Shown: positions 48,075-59,778, counted from the first letter of the stretch. The stretch: 64,000 nt of DNA from Streblospio benedicti (GCA_019095985.1 CM032669.1:39168693-39232692); one strand, 5' to 3'. Translations and numbers: made by a program. The notes: generated from the sequence alone by a model not told the origin.

Positions 48075-48600
48075 CAGACATTGTCTTATTATAGAGGTGG
48101 TCTGTTGTTGGAGGTTCGCAGTCTTCTTACAGAAGTTCTAAGTACCACTATTCATGAAAGTTCGCAGCGGTCTCTTTACAGAGGTTCTAGGGATCACTTG
48201 AAATGGTCTCACTATAGTTATTTATGTAGCTTCACAGTGGTTTCTTTAAAACTTTTTTTCGACCTCAAGAAATGGTCTGTAGAGATGCTTTTTATTGACA
48301 GAGGTTCTTTACAGATCACTTGAAATGGTCTCACTATAGAGGTGGTCTCTTTAGAGGCATCTTGCAAGATCAAGCTATTATATATAATATTGGTCAATGA
48401 CACACGGTTATATGATGACCACTGAATACGGGTAGATGCTTTCAAGAAATAAGTCTTCATTGGAGGCAGCATGTTTTAGGTTCCACTGTATTGGCCCAGT
48501 AGATCAGTGGCGGATCCAACTCGGGTATTTCAAGGGCCGTTTTACAGCTTTATCAGTGTCAGACACATTGTGAATTGATAATACAAAGAAACCTCTCAAT
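48075..48600 (+). repeat. Second minisatellite-like 'gaggtggtct' block
   Basis: Same phrases as 41330-43480, including 'cccagtagatcagtggcgga' at 48495 and 'cacttgaaatggtctcacta' twice (about 48188 and 48318). Confidence 0.75.
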
Positions 48601-50224
48601 TACAACAACTTCTATAATGTCACCATTCCTAAAAAAAAATCACTGCACAAAAACTCAGATTTACCCCCTGGTAAATTAAGTACTGAGATATTTACCATAA
48701 TTTACCCAAACACAGCATCCTCAATCTTTGAGTCTATCTTATATTAGTTCTAATGAAACGCATAATAAAGGCTTGTTGCTAAAGGCTGTAAATTAACCCT
48801 AAGCTTACCCTTTCTTAATGGAACCCCACTGTGGTGACCACTGATTGAAGCAAAAACCACTGCCACGTGCTGTTAATTAAAAGGAGTTGGAAATAAGCCA
48901 CAATTAAAATGGGTGGGGCATGCATTGAATGCATTTTATTCTAAAATGATGTTACTGGATATGTTATTGAGATACTCAACAACATCAATAGTAATAAATA
49001 AATAATGAATAAGCTGATAACTGTGATGATTCACTTTATTATAAAGTTGTTTTAACAGAATCCATACAATTGCATATTGTAGTCTCCATGTAATGTGATC
49101 CATATATCATACTTTAAAAATAGTTATTTACTGCACACTTAACTTAAATGCATTTCACATGTACCTGTATGTCTACATACGACAGGTGTTCACTATACGG
49201 AGGTTCACTTTATATATGATATATAGAGAAACTGAAATGTTAGAAAAGTGACCACATAAGACAGGTGACCACATATACCGAGGTGTCCACGTGGATAGCT
49301 TCCATTGTAGGATCAAATAAAGCCAGGGTAAAATATTTGTTATTTAGTCAGAACCAGGATTTTAGAAATAATGTTTCTAGCTTCCCACTGCTGTGTGTGC
49401 ATCAAATAAATGGTAAAACATTACACAGGATGCAGTTAATGTCAAACATAAAAATAGATGTCTAAATCGCTGTGTACGTTCGAATTAAATAATGACACAG
49501 ACCCATACTATCAGACAAAGTTTATTCATTGCAGAGCCATTATAAACTATCGGATGTGAACATTCTGGGGATATCTCCTCCTCCTTCTCATTTCTTATTA
49601 ACTACCAATTACATAATAATAAAATGACTCATTGTCAAGTTTTTTTAACAATACCGGGTAGGTCTAAAGAAAACGAACTTACTCTACAGTCGGGATCCAC
49701 AACTTGTTTTGATTTTGTTCCCATGCAGCTTTCCTCTAAGGATGATATAAGTTTCTTGTGTAGTAATTATAATGCATGGGTTGCAGAAACTTTCTGTCTA
49801 TCGTATGTAATTTTCAATGTCACATAAAGAAAGTTTGATTTAATTGTCTGTTTTAGCAGATGATGAGTATTTAAGTCAATTGGCAATGGCATGCAAAAAT
49901 GAAAAGTCCAGGATGTAATTGCAAATATTACGGTAAACTTGACCCCGTTCCCTCTGTATAGGTCGTTCTTCTCCTTCATAAATTCATCTCTTTGACGCTT
50001 TACCATTTCCAATTCTGCCATTGGCGAGTCTACGTCCATTTCGTAGTACATACATGTATTTCTACGTATGTGGTCTTAATGTTGTAGAGTACCAACAGTC
50101 TTCTCATTGGCTGTATGACAGTTTATTTGACACACAGTTCATCATGCTCAAATGTTTTGAAATAATTATTAAATGAAGTTTATGTTTGAAATGTTTAGTG
50201 TAAATTTCAAAAGTTTTAACGCCA
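48601..50224. other. No gene seen
   Basis: AT-rich DNA. On the minus strand 50051-49941 could encode MAELEMVKRQRDEFMKEKND, a short coiled-coil-like frame, but without supporting splice sites or family. Confidence 0.4.
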
Positions 50225-50324
50225 NNNNNNNNNNNNNNNNNNNNNNNNNNNNNNNNNNNNNNNNNNNNNNNNNNNNNNNNNNNNNNNNNNNNNNNNNNNN
50301 NNNNNNNNNNNNNNNNNNNNNNNN
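50225..50324. other. Assembly gap (100 N)
   Basis: Exactly 100 N. The bases right after it are one arm of the palindrome motif that recurs at 50725-50790, so the gap probably sits in a hairpin-forming repeat. Confidence 1.
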
Positions 50325-50439
50325 AGAGGTTCTGTCCTTGATAAGATTTTGCAAATTTGCAAAATCTTATCCAGACAGAACCTCTCTGACATGACTTTCT
50401 TCTGTATCTTTGCTGGGACATATTCTGTGGCAATAATAA

Positions 50440-51016
50440 CGTGGGGCGCCACTGTCGCAGTTAGGAAAATGTTTAGAATCCAACACATTTTACATTGACA
50501 ATATCTTTATTAAATATTTCAAGCACTCCATAAAACATGCATTCACAATCGAACCAAACTAAAAACTCACACATTTCCAGTGCCATGCATGACTAGACAG
50601 ACACATGACAGGAGGAAGAGGAGATTGAGGTACCTCGGAGACCTGTAAGAGTCCAAAAGAAACCAGATTGGTATGGAAATGTTGTCCAGCATAAGATACA
50701 GAGAAGAAAGTCCTCTGTGTCAGAGAGAGGTTCTGTCCTTGATAAGATTTTGCAAATTTGCAAAATCTTATCAAGGACAGAACCTCTCTCTGAGACAGAG
50801 GACTTTCTTCTCTGTATCTTATGCTGGACAACATTTCATACCAATCTGTGGCGCCCCACGTTGGGCGCCATTGTCGCAGTTAGGAAAATGTTTAGAATCC
50901 AACACATTTTACATTGACAATATCTTTATTAAATATTTCAAGCACTCCATAAAACATGCATTCACAATCGAACCAAACTAAAAACTCACACATTTCCAGT
51001 GCCATGCATGACTAGA
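50440..51016 (-). mobile_element. Fossil LTR retroelement fragment
   Basis: Two near-identical 145-base direct repeats (50453-50597 and 50872-51016) read on the minus strand as LTR ends with an AATAAA signal and a CA terminus. Just beyond each comes a sequence like the primer-binding site for tRNA-Lys (near-complete at 50850-50871). Only end pieces are present; no gag or pol is readable here, so the element is broken. The two repeats look almost identical over their length, so the duplication is recent. Confidence 0.6.
50665..50847. repeat. Near-perfect 183-base palindrome
   Basis: Centred between 50756 and 50757 (gcaaatttgc); arms of about 91 bases differ by one base. A shorter version of the same palindrome stands at 50325-50390 next to the gap. 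Confidence 0.95.
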
Positions 51017-51599
51017 GTATCTCAGGTACTGCTTCACTTCATGCATGGTCACCTCATGAGGCTACCAACGGTTACATTATTATGCCTGCAGATACCATCT
51101 CTTGAATATTCAAACATTGTTTTGGCTTAAAACAATATAATAAACTAGAAATGTACTCATTACAGACTAACAAATACTTCAAATATGCAGGCTACCGGGG
51201 TCTGCGTATGTTGAGCAGATGCTTAGCTGATAAAACCACTGAATTAAGTCTTGCACGCCAACCATCTGCCAGTCACGCCAACAATACGTTCATTGTCTTT
51301 TATGTCTGCTGAAAGGTTGCTGACAGTCCGCCCACAAAAAAATTCTATTAAGATTATTGATCTGTACGCCGGCGAAATTGTGCAGCTCAAAAGCTCCTCA
51401 GCGTATGCCAGCAGATAAAGATCAATATTATTGTATGTCGACCATTCGCCGGGGGCCTGCGAATGTTCTACTCTAAGTTGGTAATTCAAGAAAGGTGATG
51501 TCCACAAGAAGTCTCAGAAAATGGCAGTAAAAGGCTCCAAGGGATCGAGAGGTATGGTTGTTCTCCCTTTAGATGTTAAAGCTTGTCTGAAAGAAGGGC

Positions 51600-52001
51600 T
51601 AAGGTTCTAAAAGATCACAATATCAGCTCAGCTTTTAACCTTACAAGACTCTTCGCAAGATTTTTGTACATCCCAAGGAAAAAATTAAACAAGAGGATGT
51701 GTGTGGATGTGTGTACCGTATTTGTTGTAAGAACTGTCCAAGTTTGTACATTGGTGAATCTGGTAGGAAATTCCACACGGGGCTCAAGGAGCACCAACGA
51801 AATGTAGAAACAGATGACCAGAGAGGCGTCTACACCAGAGCCACTCGCCGCAGTAATGTGGAAGTACATCAATCAGCCATAACTGATCACATGAACAACC
51901 TCAACCATGTTCCATATTGGGATACTTCGAAAGTAGTGTACAAAGAGTCTAACCTATTGGACAGACAAATCTTAGAGTCTAACTATCCACAAGACTGTTG
52001 A
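51600..52001 (+). mobile_element. Penelope-like element fragment, GIY-YIG domain
   Basis: From about 51645 one frame reads KTLRKIFVHPKEKIKQED, the usual linker between reverse transcriptase and endonuclease, then CGCVYRICCKNC, LYIGESGRKFHTGLKEHQ, SAITDHMNNLNHVPYWD and LLDRQILESNYPQ up to TGA at 51999-52001. This is the GIY-YIG endonuclease of a Penelope family different from the one at 18.7 kb. The reverse transcriptase is not recognisable upstream. No hammerhead motif was seen within 600 bases after it. Confidence 0.85.
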
Positions 52002-52119
52002 GAACATGAACAGAGATGAAGGAGCTTACCAGTTATCCTATATATAGTATACGCCTATAACAACCTTCTGAGACCTAGGGCAGCCCAAAACTAAATCTCA
52101 CGCCCCCGTCTTGCAAAGA

Positions 52120-52600
52120 GATGCATCTAGTGTGAAGTGGGCACCCTCTTTGCATATACCCAGGTTGTCCTCAAAACAAAGGCTCACTGCCTAACTTGCC
52201 CAAACTCAATAATTTCTCTAATCCCAAGTAACAGTGCAACATGTCTATTTTCGCACATATATAAAATGAAGTTAATGTCTTATGAGGAGGCCTTAACAAT
52301 TTCCATTTCATGTCTATGCATCTAGTGTGAAGTGGGGCGATGTCCTTCACTGTAACAATTTTTCACTTATTTCATGTCTCAGATGCATGAACACTCTGGT
52401 TTTAAAAGGTAACAGGGTTTTGGATACCATATTTAATAGCTGTGAGCAGTTACCTCATGTGAATGAAGTGGGAAGCTTTTCCTAGGGAAAATCACCCGTG
52501 CATGTTGCTGCTTCTTCAGCTGTTGTGAGTGAACACTCTGGTTTTAAAGGCTATAACAGGCCAGGATGCATATTTAATAGCAGAGGAATTCCTAGGGTTT
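52120..52600 (+). repeat. Interleaved direct repeats
   Basis: 'gcatctagtgtgaagtgggc' occurs at 52123 and 52318; 'gaacactctggttttaaa' followed by 'catatttaatagc' occurs at 52388 and 52530. Two overlapping tandem duplications ahead of the LINE. Confidence 0.75.
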
Positions 52601-52689
52601 TGTAAAAGACCTTATATCCTTTATTAATAGAGCTAGAGGCTGTCACAATTGTACTTGCTCTTCATCTTTGCACTTGATGTATGGTTTAC

Positions 52690-54540
52690 ATGAGCAGATT
52701 TTGTAATGACAGAAGTCTTGTAGACAAGCTTCCAAAGACTGTTTTCGATGAAAATAAAATTGAAAACTATTATAAAGACAAGGGTGTATCTAAAGACTCC
52801 TTTAAATTCTCAATTGTTAGTGAGGCTGAAGTTTTAAAATTACTGTCATCCCTTAATGTTACCAAATCTACTGGATGTGATAATATATCGGCTAGATTTC
52901 TGAAAGATGGTTCTAAGGAAATTGTTAATCCTCTTACATATGTAATCAACTTGTCACTAAGACTCTCTGAAGTTCCTAATGAGTTTAAGACTGCGAGAGT
53001 TGTACCATTATATAAAAAGGGAGACTGCAACAGTGAAGGAAATTATAGACCTGTATCTATTCTACCAGTTGTCTCAAAAATATTTGAAAGGATTGTATAT
53101 AACCAGTTCTATTCTTATCTATGTGAAAATAACCTTATCTATGAATATCAATCAGGCTTCAGATCTTGTTTTTCAACTGATACTGCACTTACATATTTGT
53201 CAGACAAGATAAGATTTAACATGGATCAAGGCTTATATACTGGTGTTATTTTATTAGACTTACAGAAAGCCTTCGACACGGTAGACCATGTAATTTTGTT
53301 AAAAAAACTTAAAGCTATTGGTGCGTGCGACTCTGCCGTTCTTTGGTTCAACTCCTATTTGTCAAACAGAAAACAATTCGTAGATGTAAAGGTTGCTTAT
53401 CAGAAGCTGGAGAAGTTACCTGTGGTGTCCCCAAAGGTTCTATTTTGGGCCCACTTCTTTTTACAATATATGTTAATGACATGTCTAATTCAATTTCATG
53501 TGATTTATGTTTATATGCAGATGATTCTTTATTACTAGTATCTGGAAAAGACGTCAAAACCATTGAAATTTTATTATGTTCTGAAATGGAAAAAATTAGC
53601 AATTGGTTAGATTCTAACAAGCTGTCACTTCATTTGGGTAAAACAGAGTCAATTTTGTTTGCATCAAAAAGAAACTTAAGAAACATAGTTATTTGAATAT
53701 CAATTGTAAAGGTGTAAAAATAGAAGCTAAGAGCAATGTTAAATACCTTGGAGTGGTCATTGACCAGGACATGAGCGGACATACCATGGGTAATTCTATT
53801 ATTAAAAAGTCAATGCAGGACTCAGGTTTCTGTATCGTAAAAAGTGGTTTCCTTAATTTAAGAGAGCGTAAATTATTGTGTTCAGCTTTATTACAGTCAC
53901 GTTTAGATTATGGTTATAATGTTTATTACAGAGGGTTGGAACAATGCTTAAAAAAAGAAATTACAAACAGCACAAAACAAGATGGTTAGATATATTCTGG
54001 GATATGGCAATAGGCATCATTTACTATGTACAGATTTTAGGAAAGTGAAATATTTGAATGTTGAAAGTCGTTTTAATTATTTATCTTGTAATATGATGTA
54101 CAATATTTTTCACGGTTTGGCACCAACTTACCTATGTACATTTAAAAGAGTGGCAGATATCCATTCACACAATACCAGAAAGAGTGAAAATTGTTATGTC
54201 GTTCCACATGTAAAATCTCATGGTAGCAAATCCTTTATGTATAATGGAGCAAAAATGTGGAATAATTTACCAAAATATATTAAATGTACTAAAACTAAAA
54301 GATTTTAAAATTTTAAAAATAAATGATAAAAATATCTATTTAATACTATGCAAGATAAATATTTAGATAAAAAATGAGTTTGTAGTACAATGTGAGTACT
54401 ATGATATCTGTGATCCCAGTTCTTTAACTTATTTAGATATTATTTGTTTAATTATTTATCATTTTTTTTATTAAATTACTCCTTTTATTCTAATGATATT
54501 TGCATGTATGCGTACAAATATAATTTGAATTGAATTGAAG
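52690..54540 (+). mobile_element. CR1/L2-group LINE, 5' truncated, reverse transcriptase nearly complete
   Basis: The first frame (52681-53538) carries NVTKSTGCDNISARFLKDG, NYRPVSILPVVSKIFERIVY, YQSGFRSCFSTDTAL and VILLDLQKAFDTVDH. The frame then shifts near 53385 to EVTCGVPKGSILGPLLF and LCLYADDSLLLVSG (the YADD active site), shifts again near 53694 to VKYLGVVIDQDMSG, and again near 53960 to the C-terminal domain ending HNTRKSENCYVVP and KMWNNLPKYIK at 54308. Three frameshifts, so inactive. No endonuclease domain. The 3' end is a (GAATT)-like microsatellite at 54520-54540, as in CR1/L2 elements. Confidence 0.9.
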
Positions 54541-54747
54541 TAAAAACTATTAGGTATAAGGTCTTTTGAAAGACTAAAAGCAGACCTGCTCGTCACACTG
54601 GCTGTTGGAGGCTGGACGTTCGCCACGGCCAAGATGACCGCAATGCCGGCCACTGCAGTGAAGGATAGGTCTGCGCACTGTTGTGTGATGATGCAGTTTC
54701 TTCAAAATAAATAAACAAGTAAATAAATAAATGAATAAACAATTAAA

Positions 54748-55935
54748 TCTATATATATAAAGGAAGAGGCGATTTTTTGCGTCACAAAAGGCTTTTTAAC
54801 CAGAAGACGTACACACTATAAATTATGTATGTACATTCAGGACAACTTGGTGGTCGTTATAATGTCACATTTCAAACCAAATAAATTGGTTTTAATAATA
54901 AAAACAAGAAAAAGAAGTTTTTAGAAAGGTTGCTTACAGGGCCATGTTTGTTAAAGGTACGTAACACGTTAAACGTTTGTATATGTCAAAGGTATGATGC
55001 ACGTCATACGTACATTCATACAACGAGGGAGCTGGGCATTGTGGGGAGGGTGGTGATGGGGATGGACGTGCATTTTATCTGCTCCGGACCTGTCTTGAGG
55101 AGGGGTGCTGGCAGAAATGGTGTGATGGTGTGTGTCCATATGGGGGGGGGGCATGGCTGGTGTCCACATGGGGTGGGGGTATGGCTGGTGGTGAGGCAGG
55201 GAGGAGCATTTGATCTGTTCCAGATCTCATCAATTTCAACCCAAGCAGCAGCAGAAAGGGGGTGATTGAGATGCACATTTAATGGTCTGCAGGTGTTTAC
55301 CAGGCGTAGGAGTAGCTGGAGGGAGGGATATCAAACTGATCAAGCATTGCCACATACATGTAGTGTGTGTATGGCTGTCACATATCACTGTGGGAAGAAG
55401 GTGATGGAAGTGTATTTAATCTTTCCCAGAGCTGTACAGTGACGGGAGCTGGTGTGAGGGATGTGGGACTGGGGAAAGAATGGGAAGGGAGGAGCATTTA
55501 ATATGTTCCAGATGTCATCCGTTTCAACCAGAGCAGCAGTAGGAAGGGAGGTGCATTAATTATGAACCTGTTTAGATGGGGATGGGGTAGAGAGGGTTGG
55601 GGAGAGAAGAGGGGGCGGCGGGTTGGAAGGAAGGGTAGGGATGAGTGAGACATTTAATCTGCTCTGCAAGTGTTTACCATAGGTAGCAGTAGGTGGGCGA
55701 GGGATGTTAGAGGGATCAATCATTGCCATATTTAGTACATTTAGTGTGTAAATGGCTTATACATATGACGATGGGAGGACGGTGATAGAGGTGTATCTAA
55801 TCTGTCACGGACTTGTATACTGACGAGAACTGGTTCGAGGGATGTGGGACAGGAGGAAGTATTTGGAGGGAGGAGCATTTAATGTGTTCTGGATCTCATC
55901 TGTTTTAACCCGAGCAATGCCGGGTAAACAGCTAG
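54748..55935 (+). mobile_element. Non-autonomous Helitron, complete ends, 1.19 kb
   Basis: 5' end TCTATATATATAAAGG preceded by A; 3' end a hairpin (ACCCG 55908-55912 with CGGGT 55921-55925) then ten bases on CTAG, followed by T. This is the A^T insertion without duplication and the 5'-TC/3'-CTAG pair that define Helitrons. No Rep/helicase frame. The body holds about 2.5 tandem units with 'gaggagcatttaatctgttc'-like starts at 55201, 55492 and 55872. Two further copies of its 5' end lie at 61218 and 62363. Confidence 0.88.
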
Positions 55936-55936
55936 T

Positions 55937-55951
55937 AAATAAATAAATGAA

Positions 55952-55982
<31 letters not shown>

Positions 55983-56101
55983 ACAAATAATTAAAATTAA
56001 AAATAAAATAAATAGATAAATAAACAAATAAATAAATAAATGGATAAATAAATAAACAAATAAATAAAATTGAAAATAAAATAAATAAATAGATAGATAG
56101 A

Positions 56102-56148
<47 letters not shown>

Positions 56149-56155
56149 ACAACAT
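55937..56155 (+). repeat. (AAAT)n microsatellite
   Basis: Long run of aaataaataaat with small interruptions, adjoining the Helitron's 3' end. A matching short (AAAT)n tract stands just before its 5' end (54705-54735), so the Helitron probably landed in this microsatellite. Confidence 0.95.
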
Positions 56156-56287
56156 GTATAAAGATGATTAAAGCAATAGCGTATTAGGTACATTTACATA
56201 ACCAAAATTCATTCTAGTATGAGGGTGGTAGGGGTGAACTGGTGATGTATACTGCTATGATTTACAAACACTATATCATACACATTA

Positions 56288-57441
56288 GGGAGCTGTCTTT
56301 ATTTATTAGGGAGAGGGGGCGGTTGGATTTGTGTCAATAGCTTACACTGAAATTTTACCCCTCCCCTCTAGATGTTGTGCACTCAAAATTTACACCCCCC
56401 CCCACAAGTTTGTGTAATGAACCCCTTTCATTTCAGAGTGAATGCAACCTAGCACTTAATGTTGAATTTGACAAAAAAGACTTAATGAAAAATAAAAAAT
56501 GTATCACAACTTAAATGTTCACATACAAATGTCTCATCAGTACAACTATTTGAATTTCCCCAGTTGTATATCATGCCAGCATTATTTTGTTTTTGTTTAT
56601 ACGTAATACACGTCCTGATCTTGATGTTAATAAAGGTGGAACAGTGATTACTATCAAGCTTATCAGTTTCATCTGAACTATTTTCTGATTCTTTACTGAC
56701 ATCACTTGTTTCTTCATCAGTATCATCATCATTGGGAACAACTTGAACAACAATTTCTTCATCACTAAATTCATCATTTGCATCACATATCAGTATTAGG
56801 GATCATTCAGTATTTATGACAGGGTGGGGTAGGGGATTTTAGGACGAGCCATGAACTTTTGTCACAATGTGTGGAGTGGGGGTTATCAATTTTTTCACAC
56901 ACTTTTGACGGGGTGGGGGACTATCAATTTTTTCACTCAAGATTTACCCCTATTTTGTTTTAGAGACGCTGTACTAAAGTTTACTGTTTTTTATATTATG
57001 GATATCCATCAAATAGGTTTTCAGTTAACCAACAATGATTGCGTTAACTGTTGTGGGGCTGGGGGTGGGGGGGGGGGGGTGTGTTTATCAATTTTTGTCA
57101 CATGAGGTTTGAGTGGGGGCTATTAATTTCTACACATCAATTTTGGAAAATCCTCCTACCCCACCCTGTCACAAATACTGAATGGTTCCTTATTGAAAGA
57201 ATAAAACTGTATCAAATATACAATATTCGGTTTTATAGGTTTTCTTGTTATCTGTTTCACAGTAATGTTAAAATTATATATGAAAGTGAGAGACCTGATA
57301 TTTCTGATGTCTGCGCAAAGCGTGAAACAAATCCATCGTTTGAATTTTTGCTTTAGACCCCTAAAAGTCCTTGCACTGAAATTCTTCACCACCTCCTCCA
57401 ATCTGTCCGCCCCCTCCCCCTCACAAATAATGACAGCTCCC
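56288..57441. mobile_element. Inverted-repeat DNA transposon, TTA-flanked (outer element)
   Basis: Termini gggagctgtctttatttatt and, in reverse complement, gggagctgtcattatttgtg, about 36 bases alike. TTA flanks both ends (56285-56287, 57442-57444), as for PIF/Harbinger-type elements. A minus-strand frame (56786-56571) inside is low-complexity in one frame and acidic in another; I cannot assign it. The element is interrupted by a second one at 56799-57189. Confidence 0.75.
56799..57189. mobile_element. Inverted-repeat MITE nested in the outer element, 391 bases
   Basis: Ends gggatcattcagtatttatg and reverse-complement ggaaccattcagtatttgtg, similar over about 45 bases. TTA on both sides (56796-56798, 57190-57192). 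Interior has three 'gtgggggttatcaatttttt'-like repeats. No coding capacity. Confidence 0.8.
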
Positions 57442-57444
57442 TTA

Positions 57445-58212
57445 CTATAATTATTATGTAGAAGGGTAGCTAGCAGGCACAAAACCGATGGGAACTGGGG
57501 AGTCCGTTTTAGAAATAACTTTTTAAGTCAACGCAGTCTTATGCAATTGCAATTTAAATATTTTCACATGTTAATATTCCATAGCTGAATTCATTTGTCA
57601 GTAGATCAATCAGGACATTGTTTTTGAATGGCTGGATTTAGTTATGTTTGCATTACAGATGATATTTATTTGATTTAATTTGATTTATTTTTATTGATGT
57701 GATAGGGTATAACAAACAATAGAAGTAGCGTATTAGTAGATGATATAAGGCTCTATCAGTCACCTTTACAAATGCTAAAGAAAGTCTGCCAGAGTCTTTG
57801 TGGTAATGCAAACTTCTATAATAGATCAAAGAATAAGAAATTCTATTTTACCGTGTTATCAAAGATAACAAATACTACGACCTTATCACATCATCAAATA
57901 CAATAATGTAAATGTGAATTTTATACATGATGATCTTGTAAACAAAGTGCGTTCTGTAACGGTCTCTGGAACTGGAACACCCTTGACAACTCGTGTGGAT
58001 GGAAACTGGTCATTAAGCTCCGCTGATGATCTGTGGGACGGATCCATGGGTAATTCCTGGAATAGGGCCCTTGGAAAATTCACCCCGGTTCCCCGTAGCT
58101 GTGTACACGCCCACACGCCCAACCTACGGGTCTAGTACCCAGGTGGACGCAACCAACGTGATCAGAACCCTCGTACGCTTCTCTTTGTGTATTAGCTCAG
58201 GCAACCCCAGTC
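57445..58212. other. Spacer before the recombinase frame
   Basis: 57445-57900 is AT-rich and unassigned. 57910-58212 is more GC-rich, in base composition like the recombinase gene that follows, and is probably the same element's upstream part, but no domain can be read. Confidence 0.4.
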
Positions 58213-59340
58213 GTGTCTATTTCACAATCAACCACAGGCCTTAAACTTACACGCATGGAGATTGTCGAGGAGGCATTCCTTGAGAGAGGATTTTCTAGCA
58301 AGGTTGCAGAGAGAATGGCAAGAGCCCAGAAACAATCTTCAACGGAAGTTTATAATGGAAAATGGAAAGTTTTTGATAATTGGTGTAAGCAACGGGGTGC
58401 AGATTCCTGTTCAGCATCTCTGAGCTTGGTGGCGGATTTTCTTCTTTATCTTCATGAGGAGAAGAAATTGGCTGTATCAACTATTGAAGGATATAGGACA
58501 GCTTTAAATAGTGTCTTTAAAGTGAAAACTGGAGTGGATATTGGCAAGGATGCAGCACTCAGTGACTTGATATCGAATTTTGAGCGTGACCGGAGCAGCA
58601 TCAAGGAGCCTTTAATGTCATGGAATTTGGCCTTGGTGTTACACGTGCTTAGTGGCCCTCCTTTTGAGCCATTGGGATTGGCTCCAATGAATTTGTTGAC
58701 GTTTAAGACTGTGTTTTTGGTGGCGTTAGCATCAGGAAAACGCAGGAGCGAGATTCATGCGTTTTTGAGAGACTCGGTTAGCTTCCAGGAGAGAGGGAAC
58801 TTGGTATGTCTGGGGGTAGACCCGAAGTTTTTGGCTAAGACGCAAATAGTGGATGGAGAGGTTTTGAGTCCAGTTGTAATTAAGGCCTTGTCCACCTTTT
58901 TGAGTGAGGATATGGAAGAAGACAGACGGTTATGTCCTGTAAGGGCTTTGAAATTTTATCTGGATAGGACTAAAGACATTAGGAACGGTAGTAAGAAGTT
59001 GTTTGTTTCATTCAAAAAAGGATTTAAAGGGGACATTGCCAAAGACACGATCTCGGGCTGGATTAAAAAGACTGTGTTGAAGGCCCATGAGATCGCTGGT
59101 AAACAAGAGGATCTGCTCAGGTTGCACCGAGTCAAGGCGCATGATGTGAGGGCGCTAGCAACCTCATGGGCATGTGCGAGAATGACGTCAATGGAGACTA
59201 TCTTGAGAGCGGGTCAATGGAAGTCTCATACTACATTTACACAGTTTTACCTGAGAGACCTCACCTTCTGTCGCAACCAGTTGTTGGAGTTGGGACCTCT
59301 ATGTCGGTATGTCTCAGACAAGTTTGCGGGTGACCGATGA
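58213..59340 (+). CDS. Tyrosine recombinase of a DIRS/Crypton-type element
   Basis: One open frame of 375 codons. An N-terminal SAM-like core-binding domain (residues ~35-125: STEVYNGKWKVFDNWCKQRG, TIEGYRTALNSVF) is followed by the catalytic domain: Arg in ASGKRRSEIHAF (~177), HDVR (His310, Arg313), Trp336 in GQWKS in the place of the second His, and nucleophile Tyr346 in TQFYLRD. This is the set expected of eukaryotic tyrosine recombinases carried by DIRS retroelements and Cryptons. Reverse transcriptase was not found, so I cannot decide between the two. The frame looks whole; the element around it does not. A second, partial copy lies at 62716-63715. The first codons may belong to an upstream frame, with Met255-region start (58255) as an alternative. 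Confidence 0.85.
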   Translation: MSISQSTTGLKLTRMEIVEEAFLERGFSSKVAERMARAQKQSSTEVYNGKWKVFDNWCKQRGADSCSASLSLVADFLLYLHEEKKLAVSTIEGYRTALNSVFKVKTGVDIGKDAALSDLISNFERDRSSIKEPLMSWNLALVLHVLSGPPFEPLGLAPMNLLTFKTVFLVALASGKRRSEIHAFLRDSVSFQERGNLVCLGVDPKFLAKTQIVDGEVLSPVVIKALSTFLSEDMEEDRRLCPVRALKFYLDRTKDIRNGSKKLFVSFKKGFKGDIAKDTISGWIKKTVLKAHEIAGKQEDLLRLHRVKAHDVRALATSWACARMTSMETILRAGQWKSHTTFTQFYLRDLTFCRNQLLELGPLCRYVSDKFAGDR

Positions 59341-59344
59341 ACTG

Positions 59345-59758
59345 TATTCACGTTCAAAGATTTATTAGAAATTTAGGAATAAATGAGGTTTGAGGCGACA
59401 GTCAGTATGATTCAATTTTGGGCAATGTGCCAAGGTTAAAACTGTCGGTTTCTGCCAGGCGTTTTTATGACATTTTTAATAATATTCAATGCACTTAGCC
59501 TTCAAGAAAGAAATCAATATTCCAAGCAACAGCAAAATTGATTATTGGATTTGAAACAGATATTGATTATCATCTTGTTATTCAGTTCTATTGTATGGCA
59601 ACACAAATATCTTTTTTGCTGGATATATTGATTCTGATTCATTCTGATGTGGGCTCCTCAAATTCATAAATTTCTTGATTGTAAAGTATACATTATTTCA
59701 GTATATACAATGTATCTTAATTGCAGGTGCGACAATGTTCTTTGAACACTTTTTGATC
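59345..59758 (-). repeat. Repeat family R copy inside the recombinase element
   Basis: Reverse-complement match to 2516-2970 over nearly the whole family, ending gttctttgaacactttttga. It occupies the spacer between the recombinase frame and the Gly/Arg-rich frame. Confidence 0.7.
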
Positions 59759-59778
59759 TATTTTAGTATGACGACCTC

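Noticed and set aside
54930-55278. Several overlapping frames near 55 kb
   Set aside because: They lie inside the non-autonomous Helitron, are mutually antisense and show no Rep or helicase motif.
56571-56786. Met-rich minus-strand frame
   Set aside because: Low-complexity stretch inside an inverted-repeat element; the Met runs come from a TCATCA-rich sequence.
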